This document shows, piece after piece, positions 35,671-48,099 of a DNA stretch of 64,000 nt. A program made the translations under genes and the position numbers. Origin of the DNA: Polytrichum commune (lineage: Eukaryota; Streptophyta; Polytrichopsida; Polytrichales; Polytrichaceae); NCBI GenBank assembly GCA_950295325.1, contig OX485804.1, positions 18,848,001 through 18,912,000 on the forward strand, in the 5' to 3' direction. The notes below the pieces were generated by a model. The model was given only the letters and a program-made list of their open reading frames with translations, was not told the DNA's origin and ran no database searches. Within the stretch, counting starts at the first letter, position 1, and every line of letters starts with the position of its first letter.

Positions 35671-36298
35671 GTGACACTAAATATCATTTAAAGTGTAGTT
35701 ATAATATGCCCATGTAGTGTCACCAACACTAAATGTAAACCTAAAATCTTATGTCATTCCATCTAAAAAAACATTGGGCGCACACACACACACACACACA
35801 TACAATATTGCAAATACTATCACTTACTAGGTGAATTTTCATCCAAATTTCAACCATCTATGACAAAATTTCATAAAAATTGTTGGGATGCAAATATACC
35901 AAACATTGTTCCAAGAATTGGCATGGATTTCATCCGTATTTCAGCTATTTGTGATCATACTTGTAAACCTATTCTTTAGAATAGAAGGGAATCTTGTTAA
36001 TTATAATCATCCGTTGCAACTTGGCCACTGCGACTCATGGCAAAAAAAATTCATAAATCAATTATTTTGGTTGTTAATTGGAGGTTTTTGGTGTAGTTTT
36101 TGGACAATTAGCAACCAATACCCTATGATTGACCACTGAAATGCTTTATTTATGCGTTTCTTGCCATGAGTTGTAATGGCCAAGTCGCAATGGACGGTTG
36201 TAATGGACAAGTTCTCTTGTAGTGTGAGAAGTGTCATCAGAAAAGTTACCAGAGTGACATAAAGTACCATATGACACTAACTACAATATTTAGTGCAG
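35671..36298. mobile_element. Inverted-repeat element of family E with a nested insertion
   Basis: The ends carry GACACTAAATA-type repeats like those at 38797-39176. Internal blocks align with that copy: GCCCATGTAGTGTCACCAAC and GTCATCAGAAAAGTTACC. A CA microsatellite lies at about 35778-35800. The alignment to the 38.8-kb copy is broken by a 250-bp insertion at about 35976-36224. Confidence 0.6.
35976..36224. mobile_element. CACTA-like inverted-repeat element nested in the family E copy
   Basis: Arms of about 75 bp are inverted copies: AACTTGGCCACTGCGACTCA (36018-36037) against TGAGTTGTAATGGCCAAGTC (36168-36187). The right terminus, read on the minus strand, is CACTACAAGAGAACTTGTCC, close to the usual CACTACAAGAAAA end of CACTA elements. 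The left terminus is degraded. The sister copy at 38797-39176 shows the empty site. Confidence 0.65.
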
Positions 36299-36785
36299 CT
36301 ATCTTGAACTAGCTTAGAATGGGATTGGCTGCCTTAGATCAAGTTACTAACTCACTCTAGCTTAAAATGGTTTAAGGTCAAGGCATCTATAATGGATAAG
36401 TTTCATAATGTTTCATGAATATGGAAATTGATACAAAATTTGAAGCGTAAACTTTAGGGTTACATATAGTTGGTCTACTAGTGAACCCATAATTGCTCGT
36501 CTCAATGCTCCTCCTTGGCTGCAACAATTTTCAACACTCTAATGAGGGTAATCTATCACAACCACTATCATAAAAACTTTAACTTTGTTCACCTAAAAAA
36601 ATATACATCGCACCTATGTCGGCATTACATGACACTAGTGAACGGTCGAATGAACCTAGTCGACTATGGGTGCCTCAACCTTAGCCGCCACCGCCTCCAC
36701 ATATGCATGCAACCTAACATGTTTTCATATGGTTTGGGATGCTTGGAGAGTTGACCAAGTTCTAAGTAGACAATGAAGACACTAA

Positions 36786-36906
36786 AGGTTGGTTTCCATG
36801 TAGACCACATACCCACCAGATTATAGTGGGGGCGTAGATTCCACCACATAAAATCTACATTTCGACTAGAATCTGGTGGGCGAGCGGCCTGCATGAAAAC
36901 TAACCC
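36786..36906. mobile_element. 121-bp Tourist-like inverted-repeat element (family F)
   Basis: The left end AGGTTGGTTTCCATGTAG and the right end CTGCATGAAAACTAACCC are inverted repeats that extend through CCCACCAGATT almost to the centre. TAA at 36783-36785 and 36907-36909 fits a 3-bp PIF/Harbinger duplication. A larger relative lies at 53108-53480. Confidence 0.7.
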
Positions 36907-37903
36907 TAAACATACTTACTGTATCATCAACTGAAAATAGATGATCAAATAAAGGACTAACTTAGCTCTCAGTAGACTCATGGTGCCCGCATGGTTTCAT
37001 TATACGGGACTCATGAGCCACCAAACTTCAAAGAAGCAATTTCGCATTCAACTTGGCGGTGAACAAACTAAACTACGGTTGCTCGATTTTGTTTGTTGGC
37101 CTGCCTTAGCATCCATGCTGCTCATGGAGCACATCAGCCTAATGCCCCCTCGGGACCTGACTTTACCAAATAACCAAAGTATTTCCTTAAAACCGGGTAA
37201 AGCTCCCTCAGTTATAGGGGAGGCATCCAGCTATCCCAATGCACCTACAAGAACTTGCTCCAGAGATTTTCAAGTAGGTTTTAGTTAAATAGTTTTCACA
37301 CATGTTCATTGTTTTCTCTACCAAGCAATGAATGTTGGGTAGTTTTTGTCCCATCCCCAAATGCCTTACTACTCACCTATCTCACCATCGGTTTTTGTTA
37401 ATGGAGCTCCTCATGCCCTCATAGCTAAGACTTAAAAACAACCAATCACAAGGGCGGGAGGCGACACTTTTAAAGGTCTTATATTCTTGCCTCATGTTTA
37501 GGTACCGATGGGAGGGTCAGTGCCTGAGGCTTAAAACCTCCAATTTTAAGCCATGCCACATCATTTGCCAACTAGGCTCGGCACTAGATAATGTCGATGG
37601 TGTGAAGGCCGGGTTTTTAGAACCAACTTTTAGGCTTGGCTAAAGTCAAGTGGGGAGGGGGCATAAGTTAGTTGAGCCTAAAAGCGACATTTTCATAGAT
37701 GTTTTCTATTTTAGATAGGTGAGAATATCTTGGGGTTTTTTAACATATAAAAAAGAAATTCATAGATTAGTGATTCTATGTATAGTCTACATAGTGATTT
37801 TTTTGGTAAATTAGTAGTTACCATTGATTAATTAGTAGTAATTACCATTGGTTTATTCTATTTGAGGATCTGCTTGAATGGAAAGTCATTGAAATAGCAT
37901 TTG
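36907..37903. other. Intergenic stretch
   Basis: I see no gene. An open frame at 36980-37288 (102 codons) has no recognised pattern. Confidence 0.45.
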
Positions 37904-38044
37904 GTTGAGGGCCCGATCACACACTTGAGGATCCGTGACCACACTACATGACTTTGGAGATGCTTTGGGACGGCCTTTGGACACTTTCTTTTGGGCTCTC
38001 ACAATTTCATGGTCACGGCTCCTGGCTCGTGTGTGAAGTGGCCC
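37904..38044. mobile_element. Truncated inverted copy of transposon family A
   Basis: It matches the left end of the 3018-3522 element in reverse: GGTCACGGCTCCTGGCTCGT, then GTGTGAAGTGGCCC ending at 38044, and TCCGTGACCACACTACATGA inside. Most of the element is deleted. Confidence 0.8.
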
Positions 38045-38796
38045 TAACTTATAACTTAGGGTCGGTTTACATATGGTGAAGACACTACTAAAAAATGCAT
38101 CTCAATATGATTGCAAAACGACTACATTATGACTAAGTGTGGGCCACTTTGACCCAAGTCGAACAAGGTTCAAGTTCTCAACTTTAGTGTCGGATGTGCA
38201 ATCATCCTGGTCACTTGCTCGTGTTATGCGAAACCCATGACTCATGCCATGTCCGTCTCCTGAACCTATACCGAGCCTTATGGACAGATCATTACTTAAG
38301 AATGAATCATATCATAAAATTTTGTAGCTACCAAACCATGTTGTGATTATAATAAAAGTGCCATGCATTTTAATTGGCAACTCTACCTTATTGAGATAGC
38401 ACCCAACTCAATCTTTGCCCCATAAAAGAATTGAACCCCTCCACCACTTCGTTGGAGCCATGCAAGTACCCTGGCTGACTTCACATCCAAGCTTACTTGA
38501 TATATAGAGGAAAGAGTTTATAATTATATAGATACCATTGCCCTAAAAAACTAATATACATTGGCCACATTATTCATTATCATCCAAATTATTAGTGTTG
38601 CGTTAACTAGGTGGAACTTCGAGTGGATGCCATGTAACATTTATTGTTTGCACAATGATTCATGAAGATCAATCTAATGAAGAAGACACATCAACCCTAC
38701 TCTCACTCCAAATCAAGGGTTGTGAGATTTTGAAGTGTCATGGCCTTTTGATTATGTGTTAGAGCCATTTGCTTTTATGTGGTTTCGTCACAAAAT

Positions 38797-39176
38797 CTAC
38801 ACTAAATATTGTGTTTAGTGTCACCTATTTTATATTGTCTAGCTCAACACCAATTGTGAACCGCCCATGTAGTATCACCAACACTAAAGCAAACCTAACA
38901 TTATTTGTCATTCCTTGTCAAAAAAAATGGACAATATAGAATCACAACATTGCAATTAATGTCACTTACTAAGTGGTTTTTCATCAAAATTTCAATCATC
39001 TGTGATAGTAATTCATTATAAAAAAAATGTTACGATGCAGAATATACCAAAAGTGGATGAACTAAAAGTAAATTGGGATGACAACATTTGTAAACTTACC
39101 CATAAGAATTGTCATTAGAAAACTTACCATCTTAACATAAAATACCATATGACACTAAATACAATATGTGGTGTAG
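38797..39176. mobile_element. 380-bp inverted-repeat element (family E), intact
   Basis: The left end CTACACTAAATATTGTGTTT and the right end ATACAATATGTGGTGTAG are inverted repeats of about 27 bp that are themselves nearly palindromic. It has no coding capacity. It provides the uninterrupted version of the 35671-36298 copy. Confidence 0.7.
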
Positions 39177-40045
39177 TAACCCTTAACTAGTGGTGCATTT
39201 ATTTTTTAATTTATTTTTAAAAAACATGTTTTTAAATGCATTTTAAAACACTCGGCAAATTTTGAGGCATTTTTTGTGTTTTTTTATTATGAATTCACGA
39301 CTACAGTCAGTCCAAGCCAGTAGGGCAACTATAAACACGCTCAACTTTGCCATTTGTTCCATATTACCATATAGCATTAGTGCATTCAAACTCAATGATA
39401 GTGTCTAAGCCTTGAGTGTTGCCACACGAACTAAGAAATATTGGAATACATAACGCACCACATGGCACACTAGACAAGTCGTGAACGGTGGTTTGCATTT
39501 GCAATGCCTTCATTCTTGGATCAATACTTGGGCAAAGAAGAGCTCAAATAATTGATCTTAGAAGAGGGGAATGTTTTTGATAATGATTTGCCATAAAGGA
39601 CCTCACAGATTGATGTCTTCGATGATTTTCAATTAAAAAACATTAAGAAAAATTATAATGCCGCCTCCGACCTCTAGAATAAAAATTGCAACACTACCCT
39701 TGATCCATTAACCACTTTACATCATGCAAAGTCCATGTAGTTTTCCATTCACTCAAACATCCTTAGCCCCGAAGCTTGAATGGAGTGGAGTGGAGTGGAA
39801 TGGTTGACATCAAGTCAATGAGAACGGAGTATGTGCTCAAAAAATAGCGACCATTTCATAATCAATAATGAACATAGTTGAGAAGACCTACATAACCGCT
39901 AATATATATACTTACTGTCATCTTTTGTAAATTTTCCCATCTCAACTCATGTTGAACTTGATATGAAAAAAAATTGTGACCCATTAAACATTAAAAATTG
40001 TGAAACATTTCACCCATTGAAATTTATGGATGTTAAATACATGAT
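39177..40045. other. Intergenic stretch
   Basis: AT-rich sequence with no gene. GGAGT pentamers are tandemly repeated at about 39781-39799. Confidence 0.45.
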
Positions 40046-40265
40046 GCTACACTAATTATCACATTTAGTGTGTGTTATTATTTGGAAATACACGATGCAA
40101 TAAAATCTTACTTCAATTTTTACTAACAAAAGTTCAATAAGTTATTCGGACATAATAGAACATAATTTTTTTTTCTTGGTTAAGTATTATATTCTCATTA
40201 AGTAGTTATAGCACTATATAACTCTGAATAGTAACATGCACTAAATGGGATAATTGGTGTGCACT
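40046..40265. mobile_element. 220-bp inverted-repeat element related to family E
   Basis: The left arm GCTACACTAATTATCACATT, then TAGTGTGTGTTATTATT, pairs with the right arm AATAGTAACATGCACTAAAT, then GGGATAATTGGTGTGCAC, over about 40 bp. Confidence 0.65.
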
Positions 40266-41334
40266 ATTTATGGTATTTAGTGTCACACACATAGTAGTGT
40301 CACTTACCCTAATTTGAGGCATATGCTAGGTCACATCGATGATTAACAAATTTGCCATAAGTGTCACCTCATGACACTTGGCATTCAAGTGTGCTTACAA
40401 ATATCATGGCATGAGTATGTTCAATAATGTTATGATGTGCATGCTTATGTTACACAATGGTCTATAAGTTGACTAAAGTCTACACAAATGATACTTGCCA
40501 TTAGTATGCTCAAGAATATCTTCCTCTTACATACTTAAAATTGATTTGTAAACCTCAAGAATGAATTGTGGACCACCACATTGACTCCAAACATACACAT
40601 AAAACTTACTAAACATGAAATATTTTGTATGCAAAGCAACAAACTCCCGACCAACATAACATTACTTGGCTTCTTGGTTGTGTTTCATGGGATCAAGTAT
40701 CATGCAATATCATCCTCTAATTCCATGATTCCATGATTGTGGGGAGCACTCATGTTGTGTAATGTAGAATTTTTGACGAGCAACTATAATGTAGCAAGAT
40801 TTTTTATCGCAGTTCTTTCTCTAAATAAAGACCATCATATTAAGAAGAAATACGGAAAATGCTAAAAATTTGTTGATTTGGCCAAAAATAATGGCATGAA
40901 ATTTGTTCAATATTTCTCAAATATGGAGTAGAGGAAATGTTAAAGAATGCAAGTTGTACATACATTTATTCTCAAAGAGTAAAGTAGGTCAAACCCCCTA
41001 CTTGTATAGTAGAGTCTCCCTAATTTGAGCATCAAAATATCCCTACTCTGAATGCACACAAAACGGGTAACTCAATGGCACCCAAAAGTGATTGCAAGTG
41101 GTGTGAAACAACCCCTTACTAGCCAATCATTGCATCCCACCTATCACTACATCCTTTTCAACCCACCACTTTTAAAATTAGCCATTTTGGGTCCAAACGA
41201 AAATCATTCTACCCCTAGTCTAGTGCACTAGAAGTGGTCATCCAACGTTTTTGGTGTTTCTACCTTAGGGACCGCAATCCAAAGGCCTCATGTTGAGTAG
41301 GAACAATGACATAAATAAGAAAAAAAAATCACCT

Positions 41335-41561
41335 GGTACTACATCTTTTTTGGTATTTAGAGTCACTTACTATTTGAAGTTCCATAAAGTCAAAACTTCT
41401 CGCTATAGATTTCATTTGCTACCAACAAGTATTAAATAGGTTGTATAGACAATATGCAACTCAAATGACTTTACTTGTCAAAAAGTTACATACTTGGCAA
41501 AACAAAAATTGAGCACTTCATAACTCCAAATAGTAAGTGACACCATAAACAAAGTAGTACC
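41335..41561. mobile_element. 227-bp inverted-repeat element related to family E
   Basis: Ends GGTACTAC and GTAGTACC, with arms that both contain GTCACTTACTATTTGRAGTT (right arm inverted). This repeat also matches the inner arm of the 40046-40265 element. Confidence 0.7.
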
Positions 41562-42769
41562 ATGAAAGATCAAAGCATCTATATCTTTTTGCTTTCTTTT
41601 ATTCAAAATTTTAATTTTGGGACTTGATTCTCTTTGTGACTTGGACTCAATCAACACCCAATGAGCACGACCTCAATATCTATAAGTAACTTAGAGTATA
41701 ATAAGTTCAACTACCGCAAGGAATGGTGGGTTCTATTCCTTCTTGGGATGGGTTGGCATGGGTGACAATCACCGATTCTTACATAAGGTCCCTTAAAAAA
41801 GTTATTGTAATATATTTCATTTCATTTTTTGAGATAAATGAAAGAACTCGACGGCCGGCTCCTTACATATTTTGGGACTCTCAATGGGAGGCCACGCATG
41901 TTGAGAAACGCGGGTTTCAAAATGGAGTTTGGTAAGTTAAGCCAAGGCAAAAAGAATATCGGACTTACATGTGCCTAACTTTGAGGAGCTCGGTTTCAAG
42001 GTTGGTCCCCCCTTTTCATTGGGTAGAATTATATGTTTTAAACTCCAATCCAAGATGGCATTTTTTGCAAGGCTTCAAAACCTATGAACATAGAATGAAC
42101 AGCCGTTAAGTTATTTGGAGATATGAGCCTCTGTCATTGTCCACATATGTATATACACGCCGATACAATGGGCATAATGTAGACCGGTTGTTTGGAAGAA
42201 AAAAATCTAGGCATGGGTCAATATCTAAGTGTTTAAAATATTGAGAAATGAGAGAAGAAGGCAAAGAGACCAGCGTAGGAAGGTGGAACACAATACACAA
42301 GGATTGCATACAATGGAGAGAGTGAGTAACTCCTCCCCTTGTGCCTTTATTTATATGTGTAGGTTACGACTAGTGTTGACAACCCATATGCGACAATGTC
42401 ACCAATGCAACCTAACACTATCCTCCAATATAAAACACCAACCAGTTACGTGTTGACATCTTTCGGATTTTCTTTATTAAATTTAGGATTATGTTCCTCT
42501 AAATAGATCGGTAATTTTCTTGAAGTCTTGAACTTCAACTAGTTGTTCTTCAAACTCAATTGGTTCATTTGCAACTAGTAGTCGGTTCTCCCTATTCATT
42601 GATGTAGATGGCCCTTATATGGTTACTTTTTGATGTTTTCTATCTTAGGGCCACTTTACACCAGAGTTTGAGGGCCATTGACCCACACTATACAAATTAT
42701 GTGATTGGTCCAAATCTATTACCTATGTCCAATTTACAAGCTAAGTTAGAAGAGTAATAAGAAGCCGTC
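41562..42769. other. Intergenic stretch with repeat fragments
   Basis: It contains part of a CCGGTT-type dispersed repeat (about 42490-42590, minus orientation, core CTTGAACTTCAACTAGTTGT) and a family C-like end near 42648 (GGGCCACTTTACACCAGAG). No gene was seen. Confidence 0.45.
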
Positions 42770-44440
42770 ATCAAATTTGAACAATACAAAGCTAAAGGTC
42801 AAGAGGTCAGGTCACACATAAAGCATGAAAAGAAAGATGACTACACGATTAAGGAGATTTTTCAAGTAGTTAAGAAGAGGTCGCAATTTGCCCTCTTTAA
42901 GGAATTGGAAAATGTCAATGGAATTTTGGTAATGGGTAGCGAAGGATTTGGTAAGGTTTGCATGGAGTTCTATAGGCAACTTTATGCTCAACATAACCCA
43001 AAGAAGTAGGGGAAAGGGCACTAGAAGGCATCCAATCATGGGTCATCCCCAACCATGAATGCAACACTAGGGCAAGATGTCACTCAAAAAGAACTAAAAT
43101 CAACATTAGGGCTATGGCAAAAGGCAAGGGCCCTGGACTAGATGGTGTGGTCATTGAGTTTCTTGCACATTGCGTGTTTATCATGAGGAGGGGGGGGGGG
43201 GGTCTTTGAAATGATCAAATATGCAATAGGGAAAGGTAGGTTCCTAACATGCATGACAAATGGCTAATCACTCTCTTACATAAGCATGATGAGTTGTATA
43301 AACTTGGAAATTGGCAACTAATTACTTTGCTTGATGTGACTTATACAATATTTGCAAAAACACTACATGAGATATTGTAGCAAAGACTTGGGGATATTAT
43401 TAGCCCAAATCAATCTTTTTTTTACTATCACATTGCATACTTGATAATGTGTTGTTATCACTTGAGGCCCTCACAGGGGCTAACCAGAGAGGGCATGATG
43501 TTGTGTTCTTAAAAGTAGACTTTGCTAAAGCCTACAATACTATGGAAATGGTATTGTCCTTTTAAAGCAATGAGAAAGTTTGGCATTTGTGAGGAATATG
43601 TAGAATGACACAACTTCTTGTCATAGTCGCACAAACAAATGGGCAACCTACAAAGTCTTTTGCTATACAGAGAGGTGTACAACAAGGGTGCCCCCTTTCA
43701 CCCTACTCTCAACCACATGATTGAGCATGCAATTAGGAATGGAAGGGTCAAAGGAGTGAAGTTACCACATGGTGAAGAAAAACAAGTTATTGCACAATAC
43801 ATTGACGATATATCTTCCATGATAGAAGGGTGGTTGTAGTCCGTACAGAACACGGACAATTTCAACCTCACATCTAGGCTCAAAATTAATTGGGATAAGT
43901 CTACAGCTTAATGGCAAAGCCCCATCTGCGATAAGCCAATGTGGCTCAATAATTATCAATGGAGATGGACCCAGAGCAGAGAATTTTCTAATTTATAGGT
44001 ATTTCATGTTCACACTCTCTAGATACTCAAGATGTTGATGAATTTCTCTTGAGAAAAATTCATAAGAACATCACATATATTGGGGGACCCAACACTTATC
44101 ACTTGCAAGTAAGAGACTTACTGTGAACCATGTGTTGGCATCAACCTTATGGTTCTTTGTGTTGGTATGGGCAGGGATGTGGAAAGCTATCAGACACATC
44201 AATGCCATGTTAAGGGATTATCTGAGTGGTGGTCAGCTCACACCTATCAGGGCCAAAGTTGCCTAGCTAGATTGTTGTGCAAAACTTAAACATGGAGGGC
44301 TTAGTCTTACAAACCCTAGGGTGGCCACTAGCAATCTTCAAGTCAAATGGATTGTGAAAGCACTTGACAGGAGTAATACCAACTTGCGCATCCTCCTTAG
44401 ATTCAAGTTGTTGTATTCGAGGCTTGACTGTATGAACAAA
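42770..44440 (+). pseudogene. Decayed LINE (non-LTR) reverse transcriptase
   Basis: Plus-strand fragments in all three frames follow the order of a plant L1-type reverse transcriptase. They are a linker (FKELENVNGILV and MEFYRQLYAQ, near 42900-42990), the start of the domain (KGKGPGLDGVVIEFL, near 43122), VVFLKVDFAKAYNTMEM (near 43503), GVQQGCPLSP (near 43674), KGVKLPHGEEKQ, and the catalytic box QYIDDISS at 43795-43818 with both Asp intact. Further C-terminal scraps reach about 44440. A G13 run at 43190-43202 interrupts the frame, and stops are frequent. There is no ORF1 and no poly(A) tail was identified, so the copy is dead. Confidence 0.82.
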
Positions 44441-44619
44441 TGAAACAGAAATCCATGATGATCAAAATGTGCAAATGGATGCGAGGAGGCCTTTGGCCGT
44501 CACATCACATCACATCATGTTTGGGCTTGACACCTAAAAGATACTACTATGATAAAATAAAATAAAAATTACCATAAGATATTGTTTATAACATGACCAC
44601 AAAGCCAACTACTTAGTAG

Positions 44620-44815
44620 CAATCGATTATGTGAGCATTGCTAATGGAAACAATCAAGTGCAGATTCAACTGCACGTAAGTAGTTGGTGCTCTAGTCGAT
44701 TTCTCCCATTAATAGTCGATTGCATATGAGCAATTGTCTCCCAAGTTGACTTCCATAGTAATAATCGTCTTTTAAGCGAACTACTCCCATGAGCATTCGA
44801 CTCCATATGTGGATT
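44620..44815. repeat. GTCGA(C/T)T-rich degenerate repeat, copy 1
   Basis: Variants of TAGTCGATT and ATCGATT recur at irregular spacing of about 20-40 bp. Similar stretches lie at 48100-48480 and 49485-49700. Confidence 0.45.
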
Positions 44816-44879
44816 GGCATATGGATTTAGGGAACACAAAACCATAAAAGGAGATAAAACCAACATTTTTTTATGTATT

Positions 44880-46250
44880 AAAAACTTGTTGTATTATAAC
44901 AAAGGGTTTCCAAGTCAATGCGGCTCTCCATGGAATCTTTGCACAAAAGGTCTAGGGTCATGGTCCAAAATTCATAACCATCCCAGGCATAGAGAACCGG
45001 GTCATGACCATGGTCACAAAGTTGCCGTGCAAATTTGCCAACCGTAAAACTCTTAGCCTCCTTGGTGTAACATTTATATGGATCATGATGTCTCCTATTG
45101 TGGACCCTAAACAACTTGAATGTCATTCAACAATTCTCCTTCTTCATTTTTTGGCATCTTCGGTTTCCACATGCCAAAATGACTCAGTATTGCCACCCAT
45201 TTACAACACATACCCCCAATCGCACACTTCAATTTTTAGGCATCTGTTCGACTCTTAATGGAGCATAATGTTGTTTATGAAAAAATCATTTATTACGCAT
45301 TTCCACTGTGCAATTCCGACATGAGCCAAGCCAAATTCCACAATAACTTCACCCTCTTGTTTTGGAACCTTCGACTTTGGTCCCATCGTTGCCATTTGGT
45401 TGGAACCATGAACATGATCTTGTCATTTGGTCAATGTGCTCTATCTCATATACACATTTCTTGTGGAGTTTCCCCATTCACCAAAGTGTGTAGCCCACAT
45501 TGGTCTCATAGTTGATCAACCAAAACCCGATGAAGCCACAATGTGACTTCTTTAATACGAATGCCTCGGCATTGGCTTTGATCCGAATTACCCACAAATT
45601 GGTGGTCTTTGGAGTTTTTTGGGGCCCATGTAAAATTTGAAGACAAACGTTTGTCACCCTTAATCTTCACCTTAAGAATCTCCCCGTACTCCCTCATTAT
45701 TTTCTTGGGGTCCAAGATGAGCACCTTTGCCATATTAAAAATCCACATTAATTGGCATGGGCATGACTCCCTTTACCATTTCTCCAACTAATGTTCCTTT
45801 CATGAAATTGTTTTGTTGACCATCTTGGAAAACCTTTTGGCCTATGGTTCCCACCATGTAACTAACACCTACATTTTTGCCACTTGAGGGGTCACCACCT
45901 CACTTGGTTTGGGGGGCGGAAAAACATTATCAACCAATTGCTTGAGGTACCAAATCTATTTTGGGCCTTATTCTTCACCCAAGGGTCAAAATATGCAAGT
46001 TTCTGATCCTATATAAATTTGTGTCCATCCACTTCATATCACATGGCTTCCTCACTCAATTTTTTCATGTGGTCAACCAATTGACCTTTGTGATAATACT
46101 TGATAAATATGCATTTCATGTTGTCCACATTGTCTATGGTGGAAGTGTGGACCATTTGGTTATAGCTTCTAAATTTTCACCTTTGGATTCCCGCTCTTAG
46201 TGAATGATCCCGAGGCCTTGAAAGTTCCTCCTTGCCCGCACGAGTGGGCA
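44880..46250 (-). pseudogene. Decayed minus-strand coding tract, family unknown
   Basis: Minus-strand frames read in order as protein-like pieces: GQLVDHMKKLSEEAM (near 46090), YFDPWVKNKAQNRFG (near 45960), MAKVLILDPKKIMREYGEIL (near 45700), then FTWAPKNSKDHQFVGNSDQ, FGMWKPKMPKNEEGELLNDI (near 45150) and AKSFTVGKFARQLCDHGHDP (near 45030). They are broken by many stops and frame changes. I do not recognise the family; a transposon protein is the likeliest source given the setting. Confidence 0.35.
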
Positions 46251-46272
46251 TGGATAATTGGATGGACAAGTA

Positions 46273-47643
46273 CAGTACAATCTCACCTCATTAGTACGAC
46301 ACTCGTTTATATGACACCCTTGATATTACGACACATCTTTGCGCGACCAAACTTTTTAGTTTAAAACTCCCTCTTTTATACGAAAATGACACTCAATAAC
46401 ACGACATTTAGAATCTCCGTTTTGGCATATTAAAGAGGTATCTAATTCTAAAATTCCTTTCCTCTATGCTATGTACATCTAAAATACATCTATTTTTACT
46501 TGGGAACTACTTGGGAACTTCACTTATCATTGGGAACTTAATGATAGTTATGGTTACTAGTGGAGAATGGACATGGTTAGGGTTAGAGTGGCCTCTTGCC
46601 TAGTATGTTGCCTTGTACACAAGTGATATAGTATCATCGATATCTTTGTGCACTCTCTTGCTTTGTGCTCACTCTGTCATCTTTGTGTACATGACTTTGG
46701 TATTCCTTCCTACCAATGTTCCAAGGGTAGTTCAACCTTTGGATCAAGGTATAATAGCATCTTTTAAAATTCAGTACAAAAAGAAACTTTTGCAGTGGGT
46801 TTTATCACATCATGATGATGCTACATTGAAGGACTTAAGGAAGGTGGTGCCCAACATTAGAAAGGCTAACATGTGGACTTATGAAGTATGGAGTGAGTTG
46901 GATGCACAAATAGTCATGAATAATTGTTGGAGGATGGCAAATATATACCTGCAACATGGAATGTTGATTTTGCCCTAGTTGATGAAAGGGAGAAGAATAG
47001 GATGCAAGAAGAATCAGATGAACTTGGTGCTCTGATTTCAGAGTTGCGATTGGGTGATGATGAGATGTCAATCGAGACTTACATTCGGATGGAAGGGGAA
47101 GAGATTATTGAGCTAGAATTGAGCACTGATGAGTTGGTGGATGTTGCTTTGGGAATCAATTATGCACAAAGCTTTGATCTTAATGTTGATCTACATTCAA
47201 TAAATGTGGATGATGGTGCTCCACCTACACTAAAGCTTAGTGATGCTAAACATCATGCATCATTGTTGACTAATTTCTTATTTGACAAGTCTTTACATTT
47301 TGGTGTTAATGAAATTATTAATTTTCACAAGATAGTAGGGAATTTAGATAAGATGATAGTTGCTAACTTGGGTAGGCAACACCATATATTTTTTAACTCC
47401 TATTTCAAGAGTTCTTGAGAATATCTTTATTTGTTTGGAGTTGTTAGTTTATATTTCATACAATTTATATTGCTTAAACTCATTGTATATATTTTAAGCT
47501 CATATTTCTTTTGTTTTTGTATTCTCTTGATCGTATGACAATTTTATGCCAATTGTCATATTAACAACAAGACAACACTTGAATGATATGATTTTTTTGT
47601 GTTTCCCAAGTGTGTCATACTAAAGAGGGAGAACAATACCTTT
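46273..47643 (+). pseudogene. Truncated Tigger/pogo-type transposon
   Basis: The left end CAGTACAATCTCACCTCATT follows TA (46271-46272). The right end GTGTGTCATACTAAAGAGGG is its diverged inverse, ending near 47643. Inside, the C-terminal half of a DDE transposase is clear: VFLPTNVPRVVQPLDQG, IIASFKIQYKKKLLQWVL and NNCWRMANI (46701-46950). The Asp of QPLDQG is the usual third catalytic residue of this family. A small insertion near 46945-46955 shifts the frame; the protein then continues for about 150 residues in another frame (ATWNVDFALVDEREKN onward) to a stop at 47416. The helix-turn-helix N-terminus and the first catalytic residues are missing, so it cannot move by itself. Confidence 0.85.
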
Positions 47644-48099
47644 TGAACTCGGGATTAAGTTTGGTTCCAACCCCATAGATCAGCCTATCCCACATTCAAA
47701 TGCCTTTGCCTTTTATTAAGCCATTTAAACATCCTATTGGAACCCTCCAGCTGATCCAACTCCGTTATGCCATTGCGTTTAATAACATGATATACTTATT
47801 TTCACAAACACAATATAAATTTGTTCATGGACACATAGGTATCTACACCTCAATGCCGCAAAAATCCTTTCCAAAATTGTCAAGGGTTTGACCTTGTCAC
47901 CAATCTTCTAACTCCCCTTGACCCTCTTTGGACATTGGGCAAAGTATGCTAGGTCCCAATGCCCCACTTGAGGCATGGTGGTTGAAACTAAGGTCAATGA
48001 GGCCTCCCACCTTAAATATAGGTTGGAAAGGTCTAACACCCCAAGGGATGATATCCTTGATCTTAACCGTTAGATGCAGTTGCAATCAATGATCAAAAT
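47644..48099. other. Intergenic stretch
   Basis: No gene or bounded repeat recognised. Confidence 0.45.
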
